A stretch of 64,000 bases of DNA, taken from contig OZ022258.1 of NCBI GenBank assembly GCA_963978905.1, forward strand, positions 48,096,591-48,160,590. The letters are read 5' to 3'. Below the pieces are notes generated by a model. That model saw only the letters and a program-made list of their open reading frames with translations. It ran no database searches and was not told the origin of the DNA. Positions 26,661 to 38,011 of this stretch are shown piece by piece (the stretch's first letter is position 1; each line of letters opens with the position of its first letter). A program made the position numbers and the translations under genes. This DNA is from Trichostrongylus colubriformis. Lineage: Eukaryota > Nematoda > Chromadorea > Rhabditida > Trichostrongylidae.

Positions 26661-27602
26661 TTAGCAAGTCAACTCCGTCCTGTTTGTCCAACGGACAAAC
26701 AAGGGTCACCTCCGATAAGTTTCTGCTGTGAAGGTGATTTGTAGTATTTAAGGCTGGAGAAGGCGCAATGTGCTGAGCTAGACTAGAGGTTCAAACATTT
26801 GTGCAACTTGTGAGGAGAATCGGAGCGGTTTTTCATTTCAAAGGATGAGTTTCACAAAATAATTCATTTTTCACGAGGTTTCAGTACAAAAAAGCTCAAA
26901 ATAATTTAATTATTTCATCTATGATGCAATGCAAACCGGGAACTGATAGTCTTGCAAATTCAAGGTCACTTTCGGATCGGGTACAATAACAGAAAGATGT
27001 TTGAAATCACTCAGAGACTCCTTGGCTAGTTCATAAACAGGATCAGGCACTAGGGAGAACTGGGTATGGTAAAGAAAGCTTGTATCCATACTCCGCTGAT
27101 TGTATGAGATTAGAGAAGGTTCCTGTTGCCATCCCTACAACGCAATTAAGCAAACATTTCGCGATTTGTTGACAAGTAATTACTATTGTCAAACACAACA
27201 CCACGATACTCAGGTAAAATATACCTAGAATATGGTAAACTGCTATTAGGCATCTCTTTCAAGAATTAAAGTCGTTGTAAAAGGTGACTGAGGATGTTTG
27301 CGATTGCTTCCTGTTCTTAATGGTGGCACTACCGGCTGTTATGATCTAATTACTTCCCCATTCAACCTGGGGAGTCAAAAATACATTAGCTCTCTGAAAA
27401 CAAATGTCTTCATACGGGTTATTAGCATAATTTTGAGCAAGGTTCTGATTGCCAGAGCATAAGTCACTAGCTAGTAGCCATTAAGAGTTGTTGCCACTCT
27501 GATATTAACAATTATAGACGCAGCCGTATCTGCCATTGAAATCATTGGATTAACTTCTCTTTCGTGAAAGTCAGATTGATGACCAAGAGCTAAGGTGTTT
27601 TA
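26661..27602. other. No gene recognised
   Basis: AT-rich intergenic DNA between two mariner insertions. No supported coding frame. Confidence 0.5.
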
Positions 27603-27723
27603 TTAGGTTGTAAGGAAAGTTGTGGCCCATGCTACGCGTTCACAAGAAAAACTCAAATCTAAAAGCGCGTCAACATGAATTGACTTACATGTTGTGCACC
27701 ATGTAAACAAAAAGCTGCTCTAT

Positions 27724-28234
27724 CTACAGTAGCGCTCAAAAGTCTTCGGGCAAAACTCTTTTGTCATAACTTTTTTTCTACTCGACCAAATTTGACGAAA
27801 TTTTAATATGTGATGCCTGATCCTATTGTCAACATTTTCATTTACTTGTTTGTCGCTTGACTCTTTTCATGGTTTTTTACAAGTATTTACTACAAGATCA
27901 CCCAAAAAAAGTAAAAGGCATGGTCAAGGGGAACGGCTTTCTTCATAAAAACAAAACGAGCAAGCCTCAGGGAACACTAATATACTGTAGAAAGACCACG
28001 ACTTTTGATGACAGCGGCACAGCGGGACGGCATAGCGATGGCACTCCAAAAACAAAAAATTTCATATAACTACGTAACCTACACCGTTGAGTGCTGAAAT
28101 AGTATTTTAGGTATGCAGTGTCTCCAGGTACAACATACTAAAATTTCTCTTAGATCGGTGCAGTTGCAAAAAAGTTATAAGTGAAAAACTCCAAGTGAAA
28201 GACCATTTCGCCGAAGACTTTTGAGCGCTACTCT
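27724..28234. mobile_element. Tc1-like MITE nested in mariner B
   Basis: The terminal arm CAGTAGCGCTCAAAAGTCTT and its inverse AAGACTTTTGAGCGCTACT bound a 0.5-kb unit flanked by TATA-type sequence. Removing it restores alignment with mariner B copy 1. No transposase. Confidence 0.7.
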
Positions 28235-29073
28235 ATATAAATGCTTTACTTGGAATGCCACGAGGTGTTCGAATTATAAGGGAAATTTGAAACACTGCGA
28301 AAAGGACACTTTTTGGATGGCTTCACTTCAAGGATTCTTGTTCAGTCGAGTTTTAGCGAAGGCAACCACAAATGTGATTTCTGCTAGGGGAGGGGGTAAA
28401 GCATTGGAGGAAACACTTCGTGCTGGTTTCAGATGTGCAGGAATGAGAATGTGTTGCTTTTCAATTGATCAAATCGCTTTAAGTAAAACGGCAGAAAGCG
28501 ATGAGCGTTTATACTCTCAAGGGTATCTGAAAGTAATGACCTTACCCACACAAATGTGGTTGACTACCTCAAGTAGCTCCGATTCAAAAAAACCCACAAC
28601 ATGGGTGCCGTGCGAGCCCTTAGAGAAGCCATGCGCGATAGCGATTTCCATAAATCCTCTTCCAGTATTTGAAGTAACTGTAGGCTGTAGCCCTTACTCG
28701 CCTCTCACATTCATCAGATCTAGCTCTAACTAAGCCCTACTTACCCATACATCTGGAAAGCTCCTTCAGTAGCATTTTGTTCAGAAAGAATGATGATTTG
28801 GAGTCGACTTTTTTTGACTTCGCGCAATATGAATCGTCAGCCCCTCATCAAAATGAAATATGTCGCGAAAAGCGAGGATCGCTCCTTATTTACTGTAGCG
28901 CGCGGGTTCCCGTGGGTTTGTCCGCCGCCTCGCCACGTTGGTCATCTTCTGTGATCGTTCGATATCGAACGACAGGTGCGCACCGCGGCACCATAACGGA
29001 CCTTCTCTGGCAGTCCTTCTCTCTGGGTTCATCACAATGCGTGACACGTTTGTCTCTTGAAGAAGATATAACT

Positions 29074-30147
29074 ATGAGCCGACGCGACTATCGAGTCATC
29101 ATGCTTTACGAGTTTAAATCCGAACACTCCGCAGCGGAGGCAGCTCGTGATCTCAGCGGTGTTTTTGAGACGAATTGCCCTCGCGAACGGACAGTGCACC
29201 TGTGGTTTTGAAATTTGCTCCTGGCGATTTTGATTTCGAAGAGAAGTCGGGTCGTGGCCGCAGGTCATCGCTTAATGATCAAGATTTAAGGAGGGCCGTC
29301 GAAGCAAATCCGGAGACGAATACTCGTACGTTAGCAGAAGACCTAGGCGTACATTACTCTGCAGTGGCCAGACATTTGCTGGAAATCGGCAAGGTGAAGA
29401 GGATGTCGAATTGGGTGCCTCATGACCTGACCGATGAGCAGCGTCTGGCACGTTTCGACACCTGCTCTAATCTCCTAGTTCGCCATAAAAATGAGCCATT
29501 TGTAAACCGTATTATAACTGCAGATGAAAAATGGGTTTTTTATGATAACAGGAAGCGGGGATTAGTCAGGGTAGATAGGGATTCTTTCGAAAACTTTCAA
29601 TAAACCCGACCTTCACCCTAAAAAGGTTATGAATATTGTGTGGTGGTACTGTAAAGGTGTAATCCATTACAGTTCCTTGCAACCTGGTCAGCCAGTCACG
29701 GCAGAGTCTCACTGTTGTGATCTGGAGCAAATGAATAGGAAGTTGCAAAAATTGTGGCCGACGGTGGTTAATAGAAGAGGGCCGATACTGTTGCAAGACA
29801 ACGCAAGGCCACACACCTCACAAATCACTCGGCAAAAATTGACCCACTTGGGTATAAAAGTTCTCCCTCACCCAGCGTATTCTCCCTACCGTTCCCCAAC
29901 AGACTATCCCTTTTTTCGAGCCCTCAATTCTCATCTGCGTCAGAAACAATTTACTAATTTAGACGATGTTGAATGTGCCTTCTTTGACTCCTTTGATTCT
30001 CGTGATAGTAGTTTTTACAGTGAAGGCTTAGAATTATCACCTGTTCGTTGGCAGAAATGTGTAGGTTCTGATGGTTTTACGATTGATAAGTTTGTGTCTA
30101 AGCCGAGTTATAGTAGTTTGAAGTATGTGGTACATTTTCGAAATTAA
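29074..30147 (+). pseudogene. Mariner family D transposase, frameshifted
   Basis: Translation starts at 29074 with a helix-turn-helix region, shifts frame near 29210 (VHLWF, then KFAPGDFDFEEKSGRGRR), and shifts again at about 29570-29610. All three catalytic aspartates are visible: ADEKW, LLQDNARPH and SPTDYPFF (the DD34D pattern of mariners). The 3' end is followed by CAACAACCTA. A matching left terminus was not found, so the element is probably truncated at its 5' side. It lies inside mariner B copy 3. Confidence 0.75.
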
Positions 30148-30505
30148 TTTTGCAACAACCTATTATGACTGTGCAACTTGTCACCATCGAGGAAAATTCC
30201 CAGGCGTCAGCCTATATAAAGCTATTTATGTGCTCCAGGTAGCACAGTTTCACTAGTTGGGGCCAAAAGGGGTCAGGGTAGGCGTGGTCCACGATCATTG
30301 TGGGCCATCCATGGGTCACCGTTTAACAAGATACATATGTAAATGTGCATAATGTTGCCAAAAGCGAGTCGAGTGATAGTGTGCATAGTTGCCAAAAATG
30401 TAGCAAATCGAGCGGCTCATTATAGAAAAGATGCGGTCAAATCAGAGTTACGACATCCCGAAGTTGAAAGTGCGGGAAGCGGCTAAAACTTTCCTTACAA
30501 CCTAA

Positions 30506-31886
30506 AATCCACGCGGGAGTGGTGAAGTGGTCAGTGGCATCACTTCTGTACAGCATCTAATCTCGCTTACGGATTCCAGCTCTGTTGGCTAGGGCTACCC
30601 AAACCAAGCCAGAGTCTTTGAACCCTATCGGAGCATTTATTTATGAATAATGTTATCTCAAAGGTAATACTACATCGTAGCGCCAACAATGATCTTCTAT
30701 AACTTCTGATACTTCCTCATTTACCACTTGTAGATTGGAAATGGACGTCCATGGAGGTCATCTGCTGCTTGAAAAGATCACCAATGATGTTGAAAATTCA
30801 TAATTGTCATCTTTTTATGGCTGACGACTTTCAAGGGACCAGCACATATGTATTGTATTTTGTATATCCCTCCCTTCTCCCCTCTGCTTACTTTGCAAAC
30901 AGAGAAGCACTAATTGAACTGTAAGGCCTGACAATCACCTTGCAGTGGTTCTAGTTCACCAAAATAGAAGTTCAGTAGAGTCCAAAGACTTCAATTCAGT
31001 AGAGCCTAAAAACTACCATGCGAGCAGGCTATCATTGTGAAATAAGCAGAACTATAAGTATTTTAAAATGCAATTCGACTATGTCATTTACACGTGGTAT
31101 CGGTAACTTTTGCCAGCCACGTAGAGGGGAATCGAATTCATGGCGCATTCTTAGAAAGCGGCAACCCTGCACCTTGAAACAGGCAGTTCATATGCTCTAA
31201 AGTAATGCTCAAAACCATGGTATTGCAGGGATTAGAATACGATCTTAAAACTTTTCGTGAGCTCCAAACAAAGAACAAAAATTGAATGAGGAAAGAACCC
31301 AGATAACCCAACAATTCAAGGAAATCCTTATGTATTTATCTACGGTGCTGCTCCGAGATTTTCTTTGAATAGCAGTGCATGCATACCAAGTTGACGTAGT
31401 TTACAGGAAACCCTTGATCAACTACAGTAAAGAATAGACTTCATTAGAGCAAAAAAGAACCGTCACAAACATCAGACAGCCGTTCTCCGGACCAATAACA
31501 TTCCCATCTTATGAGAATGAAAGCAGTGCGGGGCAGATATTTTTGTATTGTCCAAGCGAAATTGTGAAAGCTGCACTTTCGTTGTGAATTTGGAGTCTTC
31601 CCTTGTTATACAAGCAGTTTCACTCGTAGTCACAACGTGACCGCATAGGTGATCATCGGGAGTATTAATACATCAACAAGCAGGAAATAGTAGCATATCT
31701 TCAGATAGACACCTCACTAATGTAAACTTCATTGTGATTGCAACCACTTCTAATCTATCTGAAACTATTCTCGCTCACCATATTTTGCAACTCCTCACAT
31801 ATAGTAGTAGTGTGGTGACATGACTGAAGCAATCGCGTCGCGGCAGCGATAACACTTTTTTTCCTGGCAGTCTTATTTCCTGTGAC
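30506..31886. other. No gene recognised
   Basis: Nothing supported beyond short open frames. Confidence 0.5.
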
Positions 31887-31889
31887 TTA

Positions 31890-32859
31890 CAAGGGAAGGA
31901 CCCCAGGTCGAAGTGGCCATTCGCAATGGGATACATATGGTCCGACGTATTTTCGAACGCTGATCTCGAACCTGTTTTCGAAATTTGCAGAACGATTCTC
32001 TTAGCGGAGTTAAGTAGGTTTTTTGAAAAAACAGTACTGTTATATGGTAGGTTTGGAAGCCCCTAGCACGCCAGCCAGACGTTCTTGCGCAAAACCAGGG
32101 CGATTTTCGTGTTCAGGGAGTCAAATTACCCCAAGGGACAAGTTTTCAGCCAATTCGAGGATTTGACCAAATTTCGGCTGACCCTTGCCCAGGAAATGCT
32201 CCTATTTCACGCTTGTTTCGTACATTTAGTGCGATGGGCAAGTGTGAAAGGTATGTGTAAGCTATCCTGTTCAGTTCGCAAGGTTTTCTATAGAATAAAA
32301 ATCAAAAACTACCACTTTGTCCTCTGGCCACCCCCAATTTTCAGAAGTTGGACCAAAAACTGGATTTGGCTGAAAGTTTGCACAGAGGGGTAATTCGTTC
32401 CCCTGTGCCCGAATACCATAATCTTTTTACGCAACAACGCCTAGTTCATGTGGTACGGGATTCTTTTCGACTTGGTATCCCTCCCTTGTGAGTAGTGTTA
32501 GTAGTTATAAATAAAGTGGCAGCGTGGTGGGTGCGGTAGGTTCCAGTACAAGGAAACGTCCAGAAGTGAAAGAAAAGCACTCACTGACAATGAAACACAA
32601 AATGCAAAGAAACCTGCACCGGCGTGGAGCAACCCATGATCCTTGTCCTGCAGATCCGGAGCACTACCAATGAGCCACTGAGGCCGCTGGTTGCTATGCA
32701 AGCGGCCGTGCTGATGTAATAGTGCCTCGTCACAGAAAAACCTCCATAACTTTGCTCAGAGAATCGTTCTGCAACAGATTCGGCATCAGCGTCCGAAAAT
32801 GCGTCGGACCATATGTATCCCATTCCGAATGGCCACTTCGACCTGGGGTCCTTCCCTTG
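31890..32859. mobile_element. Long-TIR element family A, copy 2
   Basis: The ends CAAGGGAAGGACCCCAGG and its inverse are flanked by TTA on both sides (31887-31889 and 32860-32862). The terminal arms run about 100 bases with some divergence. The 970-base unit has no transposase. The TTA duplication suggests PIF/Harbinger-type mobilisation. It is inserted in the last exon of the receptor remnant at 32883-33177. Confidence 0.7.
32625..32705 (-). repeat. tRNA-derived SINE-like segment (in element A)
   Basis: The minus strand reads CAGTGGCTCATTGGTAGTG and, further on, ATGGGTTGCTCCACG, resembling Pol III A and B boxes. It parallels the segment at 6893-6985. Confidence 0.4.
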
Positions 32860-32882
32860 TTAGAAAGGCCACGGCCACCAAG

Positions 32883-33177
32883 ATTGTAAGTAAAATCTGT
32901 GGTGCAGCGGCGGTATAAGAAATCATCTCTGAAAATAAAAGTATACAACCTGAAATACCATTAACAACAAAATAACGTAGAAAAGATAGTTGGGCACCGT
33001 GTTCATCTCTTCATCTATTACGTACACTTAGCTATGGCCTTTTTCAACAGGATTTAGTGTACCATTAATGCCCAATGCCCTTACACATTTACGTTGTAGA
33101 AGGCTGCTATAAGTAAAAACCAGGCACTCACTAGTATAAAGTGGAAGTCAAAGTGTATTATTAGAATCCATTGTTGC
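32883..33177 (-). pseudogene. Srx-like receptor remnant (exons 5 and 6)
   Basis: The minus strand holds an exon-5 equivalent ending at 33085 (FHFILVSAWFLLIAAFYNVN, then GTAAGG) and an exon 6 from 32928 after TTTTCAG (DDFLYRRCTTDFTYNL). Similarity to copies 1 and 2 stops right after TYNL, just before element A copy 2. Exons 1-4 were not found upstream. It is a partial, transposon-broken paralogue. Confidence 0.65.
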
Positions 33178-34199
33178 AAGGAACTCATCAAGGTCAAATT
33201 TGCACTAACACCACATGGGACTTGCTCAGTAGTCAGACAATTTTTCGTATGGGAGGCTATATTTATATTTCAATTCTTTCGTTATTTATACCTTTTTTAT
33301 TTATACCTCAATTCTTTCTCAATTCCAATTACCCCATTTACCTCAGTGAAGGAGTCAGTGAACCTCTGGAAGCTTAGAACAGACCACATAAAAATTCGCC
33401 TGATTATCGACTATCTATCTTGTGTGTGGAATTGCAATTGCAAAGGACATGAGTCAAAAAAGGAGGGAGAGCAAGGAACATTCGAGGCAGACTTTCTTAC
33501 GTCATTAACTAATTGTTATGAGTTTAGTTGGTTAACAGATTAGTAGAGACAGCTATTATTGCTTGTGTTGACGTAGGATGTTAAATAATCATTGATAAAG
33601 CCTGAAATTTATAATGCCAGCGGGTTTTTCCCACGATAAAGTGCCCAGTGATTTCAGAATGTCGTGGAATTCCAGCAAATAGCTATGACCTGGAATATAA
33701 AATTTAGAACGACAGATACAAATTGCTTAACTCGTCCTATTGATGTGCATATCTGTCAAGACCAATTATCTCTCATGACATAACAACGACATTCGCTTTG
33801 GTTGTTTCCTATCGGACGTAACTGTTAACTTCCTGATTGATGTTTTTGAAAAATTGCCTGTACTAGCGATGACATGTCAATTGGAGCTCAACAATTTCGA
33901 TATTCGAGTGTGTAAACACAGAACGAGCCTCTAAGAAGTTTATTTCAAAAAACTCAAAAGGCTGTGAAAGGCCAAAAGCTTTTTCAAAATATATTGCGAA
34001 ATTTCGGTGCTCAGTACCTTCGTCAGGCCTGATGTGGCAGAACTATCATGTGATATAAGACCCAGTATATCCGAATCCAACGTCACGGCAGGGCCTTTTG
34101 TCTGAAATTGCCCAAACTGAGCGAACCGCAAGCGTTACCGTAGGCCGTGTTAGCGTTACCGTACGTGGGAAGCGATAAAGCCCTGAGGATACTGTTATA
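33178..34199. other. No gene recognised
   Basis: Upstream side of the receptor remnant. I searched for exon 1-4 equivalents and saw none. A direct repeat of GTTAGCGTTACCGTA lies just left of mariner E, at about 34125-34165. Confidence 0.5.
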
Positions 34200-35100
34200 T
34201 TAGGTTGCCTGATAAGTTCCTGGACACTTCAAAACAGTTTGATCCACAATGCGTCGATTGAAAGCTCATCTTTTCATGTTCGGTCCTGTTGAACAGTGTT
34301 CTCGAATGTTCCACCACATAGGTATATAAGGCCCGGAGCTTGTCTAGAAGATCATTTCTGTTCAAAATGGAAAAGGTCGCTCGTCGGACGCTCTACTTGT
34401 ACGAGTTCCGCCGTGGATGTTCTACGAGGAAGGCGGCCGAAAACATCAGCGCTGCGTTCGGGCCACAAACTACTTCCAAGTTCACCCTTCACGTTTGGTT
34501 CGAACGCTTTCGTTCTGGAGATACGAGCCTGGCCGACCAACAACACACTGGACGCCCTGTTGAATTCGACGACCAGCGCCTCGTGCAAGCAGTTCTGGAG
34601 AACCCAACGGCAAGCACAAGACAGTTGTCTCAGATGCTTGGATGCACACACCAGACAGTTGAAATGCATCTCTCTCGCTTGGGATATAGGAATGTTCTGT
34701 CCACATGGCCACCCCACGTGCTGTCTGACAGCAACAAACAGGCAAGATTGTCCATTGCGGAATCCCTTCTCAGCCGTCTACGCAGGAAAGAATTACTGCG
34801 TAATATTCCAAATTGCCCGGACCTCGCCCCATCTGATTAACATTTACTCTCCCCTCTCAAAAGATATCTGAAGGAGAGGCAGTTCAAAAAAGAGGGGGAC
34901 CTCAAAACTGCGACCAACGACTTTTTATCGTCGCAGTCTGCACAGTTCTGGATGAATGGAATTGAAAGGTTGCCAGAGCGATGGCAGAAGGTTATTGATA
35001 ATAATGGTGGGTATATTGTTGATTCATTATAAGTTGTTCCAAAATAAAGTTATAAAATAAAAAACGTCTCGAAGTGTCCAGGAATTTATCAGCCAACCTA
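34200..35100 (+). mobile_element. Mariner family E with intact ends, internally deleted
   Basis: TTAGGTTGCCTGATAAGTTC at 34200 and the inverse ending at 35100 (two mismatches over about 31 bases), each flanked by TA. The 901-base element is the best preserved mariner here. A TATATAAG box lies 43 bases before the ATG. Confidence 0.85.
34367..34840 (+). pseudogene. Mariner E transposase, core deleted
   Basis: The open frame of 157 aa starts MEKVARRTLYLYEF and shows both helix-turn-helix segments (CSTRKAAENIS; STRQLSQMLGC) with the GRPVEFDD linker. After RRKELL it jumps to CPDLAPSD, so the first two catalytic aspartates are deleted. The C-terminal block (ERLPERWQKVIDNNGGYI) continues in another frame to a stop at 35031. 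DNA binding could remain but catalysis cannot; an inhibitor role is conceivable but unproven. Confidence 0.75.
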
Positions 35101-35102
35101 AT

Positions 35103-35897
35103 AGGTGGTGAATGCATTTACAAGATGGTGATAGTTTAGCGAAATTCTCTGTAAAAAAAGAATGTTCAAAGAACGTAATACAGATAGATAACCTGACTTT
35201 TTTAATTCGCATTCACATTTTTGATTCGTCTGTTTCTGTTCTCCAAATTGTGACTTTTCGACTCCTTCAGAAGTCCTCAAGAATGGGTCAATGTAGTGAA
35301 CTCACATCTGATCTTTCCACAAATTCCCCATGTTTCCAGTTTGACATACGATATAAAGTTCGCGTAGAGGCTTCAGCTGTGCGTAGCTGCCTTTTCACTA
35401 CTTCCCTTTCGGCCCCATCAGTAGCCGGTGCAGGTAGATGCAGACGGACGAGAAGCTCAATCGACTAGCCGCGAATGCCGCTCTGCACTCGCACCAACTC
35501 AGACAGCATCCGGTTCGCAATGCGTGGGACACGCTTTTTCAGTGGAGGGTTCGCCATTTTCAGTGAGAGTTTCGCTACAGATCATCTCTTCTGGACTGGA
35601 ATTTTCGTTCGCAGAGGATATGCCTTCACAGTTTTCATATTCTCCTCACCCCTGAGGATGCTTTCAAGCAACGTTTACTCAGATTGAACCAGTCAAAACA
35701 AGAAAGACGAGACTTTTTGTCAGACATGATAAGATAAGATATCTGGTGGAATGAATCATGGAGATCATACCCCCATTTGCTCAATTATCAGCCAGACCCG
35801 ACGGTGCGTATTCTTCACTGCCACATCTTGCTTTGGAAGGTGATTGAAACTTTTACACGTTGGCTGTTACTCAAAATATTTTTGCAGAGACTCAGAG
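35103..35897. other. No gene recognised
   Basis: Several overlapping plus-strand frames at 35428-35690 lack motifs. Possibly the promoter region of the exon at 35898. Confidence 0.4.
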
Positions 35898-36041
35898 ATG
35901 TTCCTTGCCTTTCTGTATGCAGCTCTGCCTCTCTTTGCCCTCTGCGTGAAGGAAGAGTATTACGTTAGTTGTTTTTACATCGAGGGAGATTGTGTGTCGA
36001 AGGTGGAGGTGGAAGATAAGACTCCAAGATTTGTGACCTAA
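35898..36041 (+). CDS. Signal-peptide exon of a small secreted protein
   Basis: ATG at 35898 lies 10 bases after TTTTTGCAG, a likely trans-splice acceptor. It encodes MFLAFLYAALPLFALC, a clear signal peptide, then a Cys-containing acidic stretch to a stop (47 aa). It may be a complete small protein, or the first exon of the gene continuing at 38012 if a donor such as GAAG|GTGGAG is used. I could not decide. Confidence 0.4.
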   Translation: MFLAFLYAALPLFALCVKEEYYVSCFYIEGDCVSKVEVEDKTPRFVT

Positions 36042-36230
36042 GGACGGCGTATCGCACACCATTGTGTCACCTAAAAATATGACAACCATAGCTAGGAAAT
36101 ACAGGTTTTAGAATACTTTGGGAAGAGTGATGGAGCTGCGGGTGGATGAACCCTTCAGTGAGTTCACGGAGAAGGCCTTTCTGCAAATACATACCTGGGA
36201 CCCTATCCCTGAAATTCACATCCTCCTTTA

Positions 36231-36354
36231 GGTATTGTTTCAGAGTTCACGATTCAGGCGATCGCGCGATCGCCTGAATCACTCGATCAATATGTATCTT
36301 TTTCCTTCCGCCTGAATCGCGCGATCGCCTGAATCGTGAACTCTGAACAATGCC
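36231..36354. mobile_element. Palindromic PIF/Harbinger-type MITE, copy 1
   Basis: A 124-base unit flanked by TTA on both sides. Its near-perfect terminal arms contain AGTTCACGATTCAGGCGATC. Inside the left arm the block GATTCAGGCGATCGC is itself followed by its own inverse, so three palindromic GCGATCGC modules occur. Copy 2 is at 43341. Confidence 0.8.
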
Positions 36355-36357
36355 TTA

Positions 36358-38011
36358 CACATTAAAATCTCTGCCAGAGTGTGCTGTGGGAATAAGTCGT
36401 GGCAACGTTTTCACGTGAATGTTCACGTTTTAACGTGTGGAGCCCACAACGCAAACGTGAAGTCGTATCTCATCACCCCCCCACCCCCCCCCCCCCCCCC
36501 CCCCCCACCCCCCACCCATGTTTACGCCCCATCTTGCCTCACAGATAGACGGGTGAGGGCCAACTGGTCGAATTTTCGCTTCGCGGCACCGTCGTACAAG
36601 TCGTTTGGAGTTCCTCTCAAGACGCAGTGGGCTGGTACCGTCAAGGACCTTCAAAGATTGCAGTTTGGAAACTTCGGCAGTTCTAGTATGTCGCTGTTGT
36701 TGCTGATTCAACAGATAAGACCGTAAACGACTCGCACTCGCCGCGGGCGGCCGCGCGAAAATTCGACCAGTCCACCCCTACCTCAGATAGACTTACTCAC
36801 TCCGAAGCGCTCATTAACAATCGACGCGAAGTAAAGTTCATCCTCATTTCATGGCACACACCACGTGAGTTGTGGTTTACTGGATAGGTCGACCCATTTT
36901 CACATGACATGGGTAGCGGGTTCGTATCATTTTTGCAACTGCTTTTTACTTTTTTTTCCCGTCGGCTCATATAGTTACTAGATTGCCGATTTCTGATGAA
37001 GACATCTATAAGAGCTAGGAATTGCTGCTGCGCAGGCGAATGAATCGATGTCGCGATGTCCGCTAGTATTCTTCCAAACTTGAAAACCTCCTATCTACTG
37101 GTAGTATACAGCGGAATATTTTAATGCATAGGTTTTTACTTTTTTCTTTTTCCCAAAGGGCATCAGAAAAAATATGCGCTTGAAACTGCGAATTGACCCC
37201 TGAGAGATCTTTCAGAGAGATTTCGCGTGAAACCTTTTATTGGATGCCCCCCCCCCCTGCCCCTTTATTGCGATAGCGCCCTTGATTGTTACATGTCCTT
37301 AATTGTTATCGGAAATCGGTACCAGTCGTCATGTCTCCGTCATACCTCATATAACAGGTAGGAGTGTCCGCGGTCTGCCACCCCGAATGGAGCGACAGAT
37401 TCAGTAACATTTGGTACTGAACACCGTTTATCAGCAATTAGCACTTTTATTGGATCCGATCAACCACTGTCAATGTTGAGCATTAATGTCAAAAGTGCAA
37501 ACAATTTTATGGCATTCGCATTCCTTATTAAGCCCACATCAATGAAACCATTTTCTATATTGCTTGAGAACGTCAAAGCCATACTATTGCTCAGTGTCAG
37601 TGGTGAATTCCCGGACATACATAAGGACATATAGCAGACATGGTCAGCTGCTTATATATAGAAGAATGGGCTGTCTCGAAACCCATCGAAGCAGAAAGCC
37701 CTTTCTCGCCAGCCAGCAATGACTAACCTCCCCCACCTTTGTATCGTGGCTGATTAGGTTTGACAATAGGCCCCGCACCTATTTGGTGACATGGAGCACT
37801 GTTGTACACCCATGTGATACTTAAATGATTGTTATGTATTATAATCATTATAATTCTTGATCTGAGCGTTAAAAAACAGTGAAATGAGGCTTTAGGATAG
37901 AACAATAGTGAAATATTTTTCGATTATTCTTCTTTTAAAGATACGGTATTTGATGCATATTTAGGTCAGCTGGCAAGCTTCGTGGAATTGTACAGCAGCT
38001 TCGTCATCTAG
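36358..38011. other. Stretch with poly-C tract, no confident gene
   Basis: C-rich run at 36476-36520 (23 consecutive C). A plus-strand frame at 36540-36726 (ends FGNFGSSSMSLLLLIQQIRP) is open, but its proline run is only the translated poly-C and no motif was recognised. A second C run lies at about 37249-37258. Confidence 0.4.

Larger units (their letters stand above)
27603..30505 (+). mobile_element. Mariner family B, copy 3, carrying two nested elements
   Basis: TTAGGTTGTAAGGAAAGTT begins at 27603 after TA, and the inverted AACTTTCCTTACAACCTAA ends at 30505, giving an outer span of 2.9 kb. Family B sequence is interrupted at 27724-28234 by a Tc1-like MITE and at about 28870-30340 by mariner D and flanking sequence. 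The family B transposase remnant at 28777 reads MFRKNDDLESTFFDFAQYES, a mariner C-terminal region. Confidence 0.65.

Noticed and set aside
28221..28733. 170-aa plus-strand frame
   Set aside because: It lies within mariner B copy 3 and partly spans the border of a nested MITE. The same region is broken in the other copies, so it is not a gene.
30515..30590. tRNA-like GTGGTGAAGTGGTCAGTGG stretch
   Set aside because: Resembles an A box, but no T arm or cloverleaf follows.
36379..36726. Plus-strand frame with a run of prolines
   Set aside because: The proline run is only the translation of a 23-base C tract; no motif or splice support.
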